Below are positions 54,269-63,288 of a stretch of 64,000 bases of DNA, one piece after another (position 1 is the first letter of the stretch; each line of letters starts with the position of its first letter). Source of the DNA: SELP01 sp035969385. GTDB taxonomy: Bacteria; Pseudomonadota; Alphaproteobacteria; Rhodobacterales; Rhodobacteraceae. The notes beneath the pieces were generated by a model. That model was not told where the DNA came from. It made no database searches and saw only the letters and a list, made by a program, of their open reading frames with translations. The translations under genes were made by a program, and so were the position numbers. The stretch covers positions 62,001 to 126,000 of the forward strand of contig NZ_JAYKKJ010000006.1 of NCBI RefSeq assembly GCF_035969385.1, given 5' to 3'.

Positions 54269-55858
54269 ATGTCACTGAAGATGAAATTCCTTGGCCTGAC
54301 CGCGGCCATTGCCCTGAGTGCGGGCAGTGCTTCGGCGCAGGCGCTGGTCTATTGCTCGGAAGGTTCGCCCGAAGGCTTTGACCCGGCGCTTTACACGTCC
54401 GGCACCACCTTCGACGCGTCCAGCCACCCGATCTACAACCGGCTGGTCGAATTCAAGGTCGGCACCACCGAGGTCATCCCCGGCCTTGCCGAAAGCTGGT
54501 CGGTCTCCGAAGACGGCATGACCCTGACCTTCAACCTGCGCCGTGGCGTGCAGTTCCATTCGAACGACATGTTCACCCCCACCCGCGACTTCAACGCGGA
54601 TGACGTGATCTTCTCGTTCGACCGTCAAGGCAATGCTGAAAACCCCTATAACTCCGTCTCGGGCGGAACCTGGGAATACTTCGGCGGCATGGACATGGGC
54701 TCGCTCATCGAAAGCATCGAAAAGGTCGATGACTACACCGTCGTCTTCCATCTGACCCGCCCCGAGGCCCCGATCGTCGCCAATATGGCGATGGATTTCG
54801 CCTCGATCGTGTCGAAGGAATATGCCGATGCGATGATGGAAGCAGGCACCCCGGAAATGCTGAACCAGGCGCCGATCGGCACTGGCCCGTTTGCATTCCA
54901 GGCCTATCAGAAGGACGCGGTGATCCGTTACCTGCGCAACGACAACTACTGGGGCGACCCGGCCCGCGTTGAATCTCTGATCTTCGCGATCACTCCGGAT
55001 GCCTCTGTCCGCTACCAGAAGATCCAGGCGGGTGAATGCCATGTCATGGCCTATCCGAACCCGGCCGACATCAGCGCGATGCAGGCTGACGCCGGCACTG
55101 TGGTGATGGAACAGGAAGGTCTGAACGTGGGCTATCTGGCCTACAACACGACCCAGGCCCCGTTCGACAATGCAAACGTGCGTCGCGCCCTGAACATGGC
55201 GATCGACAAGCAGGCCATCATCGACGTGGTGTTCCAGGGCTCTGGCCAGATCGCCAAGAACCCGATCCCGCCGACCATGTGGTCCTACAACGATGCCGTG
55301 GTGGACGATGCCTATGATCCGGCAGCCGCCCGCGCCATGCTTGAGGCCGAAGGCGTGACCGACCTGTCCATGAAGATCTGGGCAATGCCGGTGCAGCGTC
55401 CCTACAACCCCAACGCCCGCCGCATGGCCGAACTGATGCAGGCCGACTTTGCCGAGGTTGGCGTGGATGTTGAGATCGTGTCCTACGAATGGGGTGAATA
55501 CCTGTCCCGTTCGCGCGAGCTGAACCGTGACGGTGCTGTCCTTCTGGGCTGGACCGGCGACAACGGCGACCCGGACAACTTCCTTGCCGTCCTTCTGGGC
55601 TGTGAAGGGGTTGAAGCGTCGAACCGCGCCCAGTGGTGCCACCAGCCGTTCGAAGACCTGATCCAGGCCGCCAAGGTGTCCAACGATCCGGCCGAGCGGA
55701 CCCGTCTTTATGAAGAGGCGCAGGTGGTTTTCAAGGAGCAGGCCCCCTGGGCAACCATCGCCCATTCGGTCGTCTACATGGTGATGCGCCCCGAGGTTGA
55801 CGGCTATGTCGTGCACCCGCTGGGTGGCCACATCTTCAACCAGGTCGGCCTGAACTAA
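54269..55858 (+). CDS. dppA: Dipeptide ABC transporter substrate-binding protein
   Basis: Periplasmic peptide-binding protein of SBP family 5, 529 residues, with signal peptide MSLKMKFLGLTAAIALSAGSASAQA. The mature start LVYCSEGSPEGFDPALYTSG and PIYNRLVEF are typical of DppA. Peptide-backbone and haem/dipeptide binding regions are intact. The ATG at 54269 is chosen because GGAGG lies at 54256-54260 with ideal spacing; ATG 54254 is too close to that site. It is followed by a strong hairpin, then the peptidase and permease genes. Confidence 0.93.
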   Translation: MSLKMKFLGLTAAIALSAGSASAQALVYCSEGSPEGFDPALYTSGTTFDASSHPIYNRLVEFKVGTTEVIPGLAESWSVSEDGMTLTFNLRRGVQFHSNDMFTPTRDFNADDVIFSFDRQGNAENPYNSVSGGTWEYFGGMDMGSLIESIEKVDDYTVVFHLTRPEAPIVANMAMDFASIVSKEYADAMMEAGTPEMLNQAPIGTGPFAFQAYQKDAVIRYLRNDNYWGDPARVESLIFAITPDASVRYQKIQAGECHVMAYPNPADISAMQADAGTVVMEQEGLNVGYLAYNTTQAPFDNANVRRALNMAIDKQAIIDVVFQGSGQIAKNPIPPTMWSYNDAVVDDAYDPAAARAMLEAEGVTDLSMKIWAMPVQRPYNPNARRMAELMQADFAEVGVDVEIVSYEWGEYLSRSRELNRDGAVLLGWTGDNGDPDNFLAVLLGCEGVEASNRAQWCHQPFEDLIQAAKVSNDPAERTRLYEEAQVVFKEQAPWATIAHSVVYMVMRPEVDGYVVHPLGGHIFNQVGLN

Positions 55859-55875
55859 GCTGACGTGATGAAATC

Positions 55876-55902
55876 GGACCGGCGCGGCCCTCGCGCCGGT
55901 CC
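55876..55902 (+). promoter_or_regulatory. Strong hairpin between dppA and the rest of the dpp operon
   Basis: A perfect 11-bp stem GGACCGGCGCG / CGCGCCGGTCC with a 5-nt loop lies 18 bp after the dppA stop. No U-tract follows. Such structures after a binding-protein gene often stabilise its mRNA or partly end transcription, giving more DppA than permease. Confidence 0.75.
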
Positions 55903-55929
55903 AACCAACCCTCCAATCCAGAGGCGCAG

Positions 55930-57036
55930 ATGACCGAAACGCTTGCCGACAGACTGGCCGATTATGCCGAGGTGGCGAAACGGATGGGGGTTGATGCCGT
56001 GGCGCTTGTGCCCGGCCCGAATTTCACCCGCGTCGTCCACCATCCCTTCATGAGCCATGAACGGCCCTTCGTTCTGGCAGTGGGTGCGGATGGGCGCGCG
56101 GCGGCCATCGTGCCGAACCTTGAATTGCGCAGCTGGGATCTGGTGGGCTTTGATGGCCCGGTTTTCGATTGGCGCGACCAGACCGGCTACGCCGAGGCGT
56201 TCCAGTCTTTCATGGACTACCTCTCCCCCGCCTCCATCGGGGTCGAGGGGCAAGTCATGCGGGTCTTCGTCCATCACGCGATGCAGAAGGCCCGTCCGGA
56301 CGTCCGGATTGTCGACGCGGAAACCGAAATCTCGGCCCTGCGGATGATCAAGACCCCTGACGACGTCGCCGCCATGCGCGAGGCGATCGCCATTTCCGAA
56401 CGCGCACTGCAACGCACGTTGGACGGGGTGCGGATCGGCCAGACCGAGAAACAGATCGAACAGGCGCTGATCCTGAACCTGTTCGCTGAAGGGGCCGAGG
56501 ACCACGCGTTCCGCCCGATTGTCGCCGCAGCCGACAATTCCGCCCGCCCCCACGCCAAGGCCCGGGACTATGCGATTCAGGCGGGCGATGCGCTGCTGCT
56601 CGATTTCGGGGCGCGGGCGGGCGGGTTCTGCGCCGATATCACCCGCACCTTTTTCGTGGGCCATGTAACGGACGAAGCGGCCGAGATTTACGACACCGTG
56701 CTGCGCGCCAACCGAAAGGGGCATGAAGTGACCCGCGCGGGCGTCACCGCGCATCAGATCGACGACGCGGTGACCGGCGTGCTCGAGGCCTCTCCTTTCG
56801 CCGACTTCATCCGCACCAAGACCGGCCACGGGCTGGGCCGCGAGGTGCACGAGGCCCCCTATGTCATGCGGGGCAATCACCTGACCCTGCCCGCCGGGAC
56901 CGTCTATACCAACGAACCGGGCCTTTACTTGATCGGCAAGCTGGGCGTGCGGATCGAAGACGATATCCTGATCACCGAAGAGGGCTGCGACAGCCTGACC
57001 ACCTTTCCGACTGACCTACAGGTGCTGACGTGCTGA
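55930..57036 (+). CDS. M24-family Xaa-Pro peptidase
   Basis: Metallopeptidase of the pita-bread fold, 368 residues. The five metal ligands are visible: Asp in LLLDFGARA, Asp in GFCADITRTFF, His in KTGHGLGREVHE, Glu in TNEPGLY and Glu in VRIEDDI. The N-terminal creatinase-like domain occupies the first ~130 residues. It likely cleaves Xaa-Pro or similar dipeptides after import. It overlaps the dppB start by 7 bp, which links it to the transporter. Confidence 0.9.
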   Translation: MTETLADRLADYAEVAKRMGVDAVALVPGPNFTRVVHHPFMSHERPFVLAVGADGRAAAIVPNLELRSWDLVGFDGPVFDWRDQTGYAEAFQSFMDYLSPASIGVEGQVMRVFVHHAMQKARPDVRIVDAETEISALRMIKTPDDVAAMREAIAISERALQRTLDGVRIGQTEKQIEQALILNLFAEGAEDHAFRPIVAAADNSARPHAKARDYAIQAGDALLLDFGARAGGFCADITRTFFVGHVTDEAAEIYDTVLRANRKGHEVTRAGVTAHQIDDAVTGVLEASPFADFIRTKTGHGLGREVHEAPYVMRGNHLTLPAGTVYTNEPGLYLIGKLGVRIEDDILITEEGCDSLTTFPTDLQVLTC

Positions 57037-58037
57037 AATTCCTGCTTTCCCGTCTTCTGACCTTCGTGCCCACTTTCATCGGGGTGACGTTGATTTCCTT
57101 CGCCTTTATCCGGGTGCTGCCCGGTGACCCGATCATCGTGATGGCGGGCGAACGGGGGATGACCGATGAACGCTATGCCGAGCTGACCGCGCAATACGGG
57201 TTCGACAAACCCATGACCGTGCAGTTCTGGGATTACCTGACCGGGGTGCTGCAGGGCGATCTGGGCCAAAGTTTCGTGACCAAGCGCCCGGTCTGGGATG
57301 AATTCTTTTCGCTGTTCCCGGCCACGCTGGAACTGTCGGTCTGCGCGATGATCTTCGCGGTCTGCCTTGGGCTGCCCGCCGGGGTGATCGCCGCGGTAAA
57401 CCGGGGCAAGCTGTTTGACCGGACCCTGATGTCGGCGGCGCTGGTGGGCTATTCCATGCCGATCTTCTGGTGGGCGCTTTTGCTGATCATCGTCTTTTCC
57501 GGGCAGTTGCAATGGACGCCCGTGTCGGGACGGATCGACCTGATCTACTATTTCTCGGACGCGACCGGATTCATGCTGATCGACTCGATCCGGTCCGGGC
57601 AAGATGGCGCGCTGTGGTCGGCGATCCGGCATCTGATCCTGCCGACCATCGTGCTGGGCACCATCCCGCTGGCCGTGATCGCGCGGCAGACCCGGTCCGC
57701 CATGCTCGAGGTGCTGGGCGAGGATTACATCCGCACCGCCCGGGCCAAGGGCATGTCGCCCCTGCGGATCAATTCGATCCACGCGCTGCGCAACGCGCTG
57801 ATCCCCGTCGTCACCGTTATCGGCCTGTCGGTCGGCACGCTGCTGGCCGGGGCGATCCTGACCGAAACGATTTTTAGCTGGCCCGGCATCGGCAAATGGA
57901 TGGTCGATAGCATCTTCCGCCGCGACTACCCTGTTGTTCAGGGCGGCCTGCTGCTCATCGCCGTGATGGTGATGATCGTGAACCTGACCGTTGATGTCCT
58001 TTACGGGATCATCAACCCCAAGATCCGGAAACGCTGA
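57030..58037 (+). CDS. dppB: Dipeptide ABC transporter permease DppB
   Basis: Inner-membrane permease of 335 residues with six predicted helices. It has the DppB/OppB N-terminal MLKFLLSRLLTFVPTFIGVTLISF and the EAA loop, here EDYIRTARAKGMSPLRINSIHALRNALIPVVTVIG. It starts with GTG, coupled to the M24 gene by a 7-bp overlap. Together with DppC it forms the transport channel fed by DppA. Confidence 0.93.
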   Translation: MLKFLLSRLLTFVPTFIGVTLISFAFIRVLPGDPIIVMAGERGMTDERYAELTAQYGFDKPMTVQFWDYLTGVLQGDLGQSFVTKRPVWDEFFSLFPATLELSVCAMIFAVCLGLPAGVIAAVNRGKLFDRTLMSAALVGYSMPIFWWALLLIIVFSGQLQWTPVSGRIDLIYYFSDATGFMLIDSIRSGQDGALWSAIRHLILPTIVLGTIPLAVIARQTRSAMLEVLGEDYIRTARAKGMSPLRINSIHALRNALIPVVTVIGLSVGTLLAGAILTETIFSWPGIGKWMVDSIFRRDYPVVQGGLLLIAVMVMIVNLTVDVLYGIINPKIRKR

Positions 58038-58038
58038 C

Positions 58039-58938
58039 ATGGCCCTTCAAACCATCGTCGAAAACACCCCCGACCGCCCGAGCGCCCTGCGCGAGTTCTG
58101 GTACTACTTCCGGGAAAACCGCGGCGCGGTCATCGGGCTTTGGGTCTTTGCGCTGTTCCTGCTGGTGGCGGCCTTTGCCCCCCTTCTGGCGCCCTATGAC
58201 CCGACCGAGCAGTTCCGCGACTACACGCTTCTTCCGCCCGCGTGGCAGGAGGGCGGAAGCTGGGCCTTCCCGCTGGGCACCGACCCGCTGGGCCGGGACA
58301 TGCTGTCGCGGCTGATCGAAGGGGCGCGGTTCTCCTTTTTCGTCGGCGTGGTGGTTGTGACCATCGCTACCACGGGCGGGATCATCATCGGGCTGATCGC
58401 CGGGTTCGCGCCGCGCTGGCTCGACACCATCATCATGCGGATCATGGATATCGTGCTGGCCTTCCCCTCGCTTCTGCTGGCGCTGGTGCTGGTGGCGATC
58501 CTCGGGCCGTCGCTGACCAACGCGATGATCGCCATCGCCATCGTGCTGCAACCCCATTACGTCCGCCTGACCCGCGCCAGCGTGCTGTCGGAACGGCAAA
58601 AGGACTATGTCACCTCGGCCAAGGTGGCGGGCGCCCGCCTGCCCCGGCTGATGTTCAAGACCGTTCTGCCCAACTGCCTTGCCCCGATCATCGTGCAGGC
58701 CGCCCTGTCCTTTTCCACCGCGATCCTTGACGCGGCGGCGCTGGGGTTCCTTGGCATGGGGGCGCAGCCGCCGACGCCCGAATGGGGCACCATGCTGGCC
58801 GAAGCGCGCGAGTTTATCCTGCGCGCCTGGTGGGTCGTCACCTGGCCCGGCGTCGCCATCCTGATCACCGTGCTGGCGATCAACCTGATGGGCGACGGGC
58901 TGCGCGACGCGCTTGACCCGAAACTGAAGCGGAGCTGA
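58039..58938 (+). CDS. dppC: Dipeptide ABC transporter permease DppC
   Basis: Permease of 299 residues of the DppC/OppC type with six predicted helices and the EAA loop QKDYVTSAKVAGARLPRLMFKTVLPNCLAPIIVQ. The hydrophilic loop before it includes LGTDPLGRDMLSRLIEGAR, typical of the family. The ATG at 58039 is 1 bp after the dppB stop; the longer reading overlaps dppB. Confidence 0.93.
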   Translation: MALQTIVENTPDRPSALREFWYYFRENRGAVIGLWVFALFLLVAAFAPLLAPYDPTEQFRDYTLLPPAWQEGGSWAFPLGTDPLGRDMLSRLIEGARFSFFVGVVVVTIATTGGIIIGLIAGFAPRWLDTIIMRIMDIVLAFPSLLLALVLVAILGPSLTNAMIAIAIVLQPHYVRLTRASVLSERQKDYVTSAKVAGARLPRLMFKTVLPNCLAPIIVQAALSFSTAILDAAALGFLGMGAQPPTPEWGTMLAEAREFILRAWWVVTWPGVAILITVLAINLMGDGLRDALDPKLKRS

Positions 58939-58941
58939 GCC

Positions 58942-59919
58942 ATGAGCCTATTGCGTATCAGGAACCTCTCCGTCGATTTCGCCACCTCCTCGGGCCAGTT
59001 CCGGGCCGTGGACGGCGTCGATCAGGACGTCGACAAGGGCGAGATCTTGGCCATCGTGGGCGAAAGCGGATCGGGAAAGTCGGTGTCCATGCTGGCGCTG
59101 ATGGGACTTCTGCCCTGGACCGCGACGATCACGGCGGACGAGCTGACCTTTGACGGGCAGGACCTGCTGACCCTGCCCGCCCGCGACCGACGCCGGATCG
59201 TTGGCAAGGATCTGGCGATGATCTTTCAGGAACCGATGTCGTCGCTGAACCCCTGTTTCACCGTGGGCTGGCAGATCAAGGAGGCGCTGCGCGTGCACCT
59301 TGGGCTGGACCGTGCGGCGCGGCACAAACGGGCGATTGAACTGTTCGAACAGGTGGGCATCCCCGCCCCGGAAAAGCGGCTGTCGTCCTTCCCGCACCAG
59401 ATGTCGGGGGGCATGAACCAACGGGTGATGATCGCAATGGCCATCGCCTGCCGTCCGAAGCTGCTGATCGCGGATGAGCCGACGACCGCGCTGGATGTAA
59501 CCATTCAGGCGCAGATCCTCGACCTGTTGACGGGGCTGCGGGAAGACACCGGGATGGGCCTTGTGCTGATCACCCACGACATGGGCGTGGTTGCGGAAAC
59601 CGCCGAACGGGTCAGCGTGCAATACGCGGGACAAAAGATCGAGGAACGGCCCGTGGCCGATCTGTTCCGCACGCCGCACCACCCCTATGCGGCGGCCCTG
59701 TTGGACGCGCTGCCGGAACGGGCGACCGAAAAGCGGCTGCCGACCATCCCCGGCGTGGTGCCCGGACAGTTCGACCGGCCAGCGGGCTGCCTGTTTTCGC
59801 CCCGCTGCAAATTCGCGGATGACCGGTGCCGGGGGACGGCACCCGCCGCTGCCGGACCCGACCTAGGCTACACCCGTTGCCATTATCCGCTGAACACCGA
59901 CCAGAGGATCGCATCATGA
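58942..59919 (+). CDS. dppD: Dipeptide ABC transporter ATP-binding protein DppD
   Basis: ATPase of 325 residues. Walker A GESGSGKS near residue 42, Q-loop FQEPMSSLNP, signature SGGMNQRVMIAMA, Walker B LLIADEPTTALD and the switch His in ITHDMG are all present. The C-terminal oligopeptide extension with Cys residues (CLFSPRCKFADDRC) is typical of DppD/OppD, often with an Fe-S centre. The gene overlaps dppF by 4 bp. Confidence 0.94.
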   Translation: MSLLRIRNLSVDFATSSGQFRAVDGVDQDVDKGEILAIVGESGSGKSVSMLALMGLLPWTATITADELTFDGQDLLTLPARDRRRIVGKDLAMIFQEPMSSLNPCFTVGWQIKEALRVHLGLDRAARHKRAIELFEQVGIPAPEKRLSSFPHQMSGGMNQRVMIAMAIACRPKLLIADEPTTALDVTIQAQILDLLTGLREDTGMGLVLITHDMGVVAETAERVSVQYAGQKIEERPVADLFRTPHHPYAAALLDALPERATEKRLPTIPGVVPGQFDRPAGCLFSPRCKFADDRCRGTAPAAAGPDLGYTRCHYPLNTDQRIAS

Positions 59920-60875
59920 CCGCCGCCCCCGTGATGAGTGCCGAAAGCCTTGCCCGCCACTACGAGGTCGGCGGCGGCATCCTGCGCAAGCCGCAGGTGC
60001 TGAAGGCCGTGCAGAACGTCGATTTCCAGCTCTACGCCGGCAAGACGCTGGCTGTCGTTGGGGAATCGGGCTGTGGCAAATCCACACTCGCGCGGATGGT
60101 CACGATGATCGAGGAACCGACCGCCGGGACGCTGACGCTTGACGGGGAACCGGTTCTGCCGGATCGCTGGGCCTCGCTTCGGCAATCGGTGCAGATCGTG
60201 TTTCAGGACCCCTATGGATCGCTGAACCCGCGCCAGCGGATCGGCCAGATCCTGATGGAACCACTGGTGATCAACCGCCCCGACATGCCCACAAGCGAAC
60301 GCGAGGCGCGGGCGCGCGACATGCTGGGGTTGGTGGGGCTGCGGCCCGAACATTTCGACCGCTACCCGCATATGTTTTCCGGCGGGCAGCGGCAACGGAT
60401 CGCAATCGCGCGCGCACTGATGCTGGACCCGAAGGTGCTGGTGCTGGACGAACCGGTATCGGCGCTGGACCTGTCGATCCAGTCGTCAATCCTGAACCTG
60501 CTGATCGACCTGCAAGAGCGGCTGGGTTTGGCCTATCTGTTCATCTCGCACGACCTGTCGGTGGTGCGGCATGTCGCCGACGAAGTGATCGTGATGTATC
60601 TGGGCCGGGCAGTGGAGCGGGGCACCAAGGACGAGGTCTTTGGCGGGCCGCGCCACCCCTATACCAAGGCGCTGTTGTCCGCGACGCCGATTGCCGACCC
60701 CGAGGCCCGGAAAGAGCGGATCAAACTGGTTGGCGAATTGCCCTCGCCGTTGAATGTGCCCGCGGGTTGCCCGTTCAGCCCGCGGTGCTGGAAGGTTCAG
60801 GACAGGTGCCGTGCAGCCGCGCCAGAACTTGACGGGGAGACCCACAAGGCCGCCTGCTTCTTTCCCGAAGGATAG
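59916..60875 (+). CDS. dppF: Dipeptide ABC transporter ATP-binding protein DppF
   Basis: Partner ATPase of 319 residues: Walker A GESGCGKS, Q-loop FQDPYGSLNPRQR, signature SGGQRQRIAIARAL, Walker B VLVLDEPVSALD and switch His in ISHDLSVVRH. The C-terminal CPFSPRCWKVQDRC motif is intact. The ATG at 59916 overlaps the dppD stop. It is the last gene of the operon and is followed after 5 bp by the stop-proximal palindrome. Confidence 0.94.
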   Translation: MTAAPVMSAESLARHYEVGGGILRKPQVLKAVQNVDFQLYAGKTLAVVGESGCGKSTLARMVTMIEEPTAGTLTLDGEPVLPDRWASLRQSVQIVFQDPYGSLNPRQRIGQILMEPLVINRPDMPTSEREARARDMLGLVGLRPEHFDRYPHMFSGGQRQRIAIARALMLDPKVLVLDEPVSALDLSIQSSILNLLIDLQERLGLAYLFISHDLSVVRHVADEVIVMYLGRAVERGTKDEVFGGPRHPYTKALLSATPIADPEARKERIKLVGELPSPLNVPAGCPFSPRCWKVQDRCRAAAPELDGETHKAACFFPEG

Positions 60876-60955
60876 GGGATGGTGGGTTAAAACCCACCTT
60901 ACCCGGGGGCGCTTCGCCCCCCGGACCCCCAGAGGATATTTCTAACCCAAAGAAG
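60876..60955 (+). repeat. 80-bp dispersed repeat unit, copy 2
   Basis: This segment starts with the hairpin GGTGGGTT-AA-AACCCACC (60881-60898), continues TTACCCGGGGGCGCTTCG (near 60899-60916), CCCCCCGGACCCCCAGAGG, and ends with GATATTTCTAACCCAAAGAAG. It is nearly identical over 80 bp to the reverse complement of 7881-7960. It follows the dppF stop directly. Confidence 0.9.
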
Positions 60956-60976
60956 GGACTGGTTGCCCCTTTGTAA

Positions 60977-60994
60977 GGTGGGTCTTGACCCACC
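60977..60994 (-). repeat. Stop-proximal palindrome after sdaA
   Basis: GGTGGGTC-TT-GACCCACC, a perfect 8-bp inverted repeat, lies 7 bp beyond the sdaA stop and faces the dppF copy. It could act as a terminator-like structure for both convergent operons. Confidence 0.85.
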
Positions 60995-61001
60995 ATACCT
61001 C

Positions 61002-62375
61002 TCAGCAGTTGGGCACGTTGACGGCCAGCCCGCCCAACGCGGTTTCCTTGTATTTCTCGCTCATGTCGACGCCGGTCTGCCGCATGGTTTCAATCGCCGC
61101 GTCCAGCGGGACAAGATGCGTTCCGTCCCCGCGCAGCGACAGAGAGGCGGCAGACACCGCCTTGATCGCGCCGAGCCCATTGCGTTCGATACAGGGCACC
61201 TGCACCAGCCCCCGGATCGGGTCGCAGGTCATGCCAAGGTGGTGCTCCAGCGCGATTTCGGCCGCGTTTTCCACCTGTTCCGGCGTGCCGCCCATCACCG
61301 CGCACATGCCGGCGGCCGCCATGGCGCTGGCGCTGCCCACCTCGGCCTGACAGCCGCATTCCGCGCCCGAAATCGAGGCGTTGAACTTGATCAGCCCGCC
61401 GATGGCCGCCGCCGTCAGCAGGAAATCGGGCACTTTCGACACCGTCGCGCCGGGCACGTGGTCCAGCCAGTAGCGGATCGTTGCGGGCACCACCCCGGCG
61501 GCACCATTGGTGGGCGCGGTCACCACTTGCCCGCCGGCTGCGTTTTCCTCGTTCACCGCCATGGCGTAGGTCGAAATATAGTCGTTGATCGTATGCGGCG
61601 CGGTCAGGTTCATGCCCCGTTCGGCCATCAGCGCCTCGTGAATCGCCTTCGCCCGGCGCTTGACCTTCAACCCGCCGGGCAGGATGCCCTCGCCCGCAAG
61701 CCCGCGTTCGATGCAGTTGTTCATCACCTCCCAGATCCGGGCAAGGCCCCGGTCCAGATCGGCTGCGGGCTTGCGGGACAGTTCGTTCTGGCGCTTCATC
61801 TGGGCGATGGTCAGCCCGCTTTCCGCCGCCATATCAAGCATTTCCACGGCGGACTTGAAGGGAAACGGCACCGGGGCGCCATCGTCCTGATCCTTGCCCG
61901 CCGCCAGTTCCTCGGCCGTGAGAACAAAGCCGCCGCCGATGGAATAATAGGTCACTTGCGTGATCACGTCGCCCTGCGCATCGGTCCCCTTGATGATCAG
62001 CCCGTTGGCGTGACCGGGCAGGTTCGGGCCATAGTCGAAGACCAGATCGTCCTTGGGCAGGAACTTCAACTCGTCCAGCCCCTCGGGCGTCACGGTGCCC
62101 TCTTCATTGATCCGCGCCAGCTCGGCCTCGGCCTTGTCGGCGTCGTAGTCATCGGCCCGGAACCCGGCCAGCCCCAGGATCACCGCCCGGTCGGTGGCGT
62201 GCCCGACCCCGGTGAAGGCCAGCGATCCGTGCAGGGTCACCTTCAGCCCCGCCACCTTGAACGGCTGCCGCCGCAGGTGATCAAGGAACATCGCCCCGGC
62301 CACCATCGGTCCGATGGTATGCGACGATGACGGGCCGACGCCCACTTTGAACATGTCGAAGACGGACAGAAACAT
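61002..62375 (-). CDS. sdaA: L-serine ammonia-lyase (iron-sulfur)
   Basis: Deaminates L-serine to pyruvate and ammonia using a 4Fe-4S cluster. The 457 residues carry the beta-domain start MFLSVFDMFKVGVGPSSSHTIGPM and the alpha domain with VTAPTNGAAGVVPA. Cysteines in SGAECGCQAEVG, LGMTCDPIRG and VQVPCIERNG are candidate cluster ligands. The last residue is Cys457 (VNVPNC), matching the C-terminal Cys that occupies the active site in the Legionella enzyme. The start overlaps the GST stop by 1 bp. Confidence 0.94.
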   Translation of the reverse strand: MFLSVFDMFKVGVGPSSSHTIGPMVAGAMFLDHLRRQPFKVAGLKVTLHGSLAFTGVGHATDRAVILGLAGFRADDYDADKAEAELARINEEGTVTPEGLDELKFLPKDDLVFDYGPNLPGHANGLIIKGTDAQGDVITQVTYYSIGGGFVLTAEELAAGKDQDDGAPVPFPFKSAVEMLDMAAESGLTIAQMKRQNELSRKPAADLDRGLARIWEVMNNCIERGLAGEGILPGGLKVKRRAKAIHEALMAERGMNLTAPHTINDYISTYAMAVNEENAAGGQVVTAPTNGAAGVVPATIRYWLDHVPGATVSKVPDFLLTAAAIGGLIKFNASISGAECGCQAEVGSASAMAAAGMCAVMGGTPEQVENAAEIALEHHLGMTCDPIRGLVQVPCIERNGLGAIKAVSAASLSLRGDGTHLVPLDAAIETMRQTGVDMSEKYKETALGGLAVNVPNC

Positions 62376-63058
62376 CAGAGCGCACTTCCTTCGGGAGGGT
62401 TTGGGAGTATCGGTTTGGAAAACGGCGTGGGGCCAAGCCCCTCGGCCAGGGCGACACGGGCAACGGACGCCCGCGCCTCAAAGACTTCGGCAAAGGTCTT
62501 CAGGCGCGGCCATTGGCCAAGGTCGTACCAGTCGGTTGCGCCCCCATAGATCGCGGCCCAGCGGAGCATCGGAGCAAGGTAGCAGCCAAGGATTGAGGCC
62601 CGCCCGTCAAGCCAGGGGGCATCGGGCGCCGCGTCCAGCACGGACAGGGCCGCGCCGATCCGGGTTCGGGTCCGGGCGCGCAGGTCTTCGTGGTGGGCGT
62701 CGATAAATTGATCCGGGTAGAACAGCACGCGTTCCGCCGGATGCAGGGTATTCGCGAGCCAGAACAGCCATTTCAGCGCCGCCGCCCGCCCCTCCGTGCC
62801 GGGGCCGGGCATCAGGCCATCCGAGTTCTCGCTGATCCAGAGCAGGATTGCGCCGGTTTCAAAGATCGACCCCTGCGGTGTTTCCAGTGTCGGGATCAGC
62901 CCGTTTGGGTTGATCGCCAGATACGACGGATGCTTTTGCCCCCGCGCGGCCCGGTCCACCAGAACGGTCTGATAGGGCAGCCGCGCCTCTTCCAGCGCCA
63001 GCCGCACGCAAAGCGAGGCGTTGTCCGGAGCATAGTGGAGGCGCAGATCCATCGTCAT
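62375..63058 (-). CDS. Glutathione S-transferase-like protein
   Basis: A 227-residue protein with an N-terminal thioredoxin-like GST domain (LRLHYAPDNASLCVRLALEEARLPYQTV, then NPNGLIPTLETPQG with the cis-Pro and ETGAILLWI) and a C-terminal helical domain (PWLDGRASILGCYLAPMLRWAAIYGG). The substrate is unknown. It is coupled to sdaA by a 1-bp TGATG overlap, so the two are coexpressed. ATG 63052 is an alternative start. Confidence 0.85.
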   Translation of the reverse strand: MTMDLRLHYAPDNASLCVRLALEEARLPYQTVLVDRAARGQKHPSYLAINPNGLIPTLETPQGSIFETGAILLWISENSDGLMPGPGTEGRAAALKWLFWLANTLHPAERVLFYPDQFIDAHHEDLRARTRTRIGAALSVLDAAPDAPWLDGRASILGCYLAPMLRWAAIYGGATDWYDLGQWPRLKTFAEVFEARASVARVALAEGLGPTPFSKPILPNPPEGSAL

Positions 63059-63171
63059 ATCCGCCTTCTGCGTCGCGCGGGGCGATTTCGCCCCGTCGAA
63101 TGCGACGTTTCCTATCGGAAACCCGTCCGGCCGCCAAGCGGTGGCGAGCGTTGGTCCGTTTTCTGGCTGGA

Positions 63172-63248
<77 letters not shown>

Positions 63249-63288
63249 ACGCGCTGTCCTTAGACTGCCCGGACGGGTTTGAAAAGGG

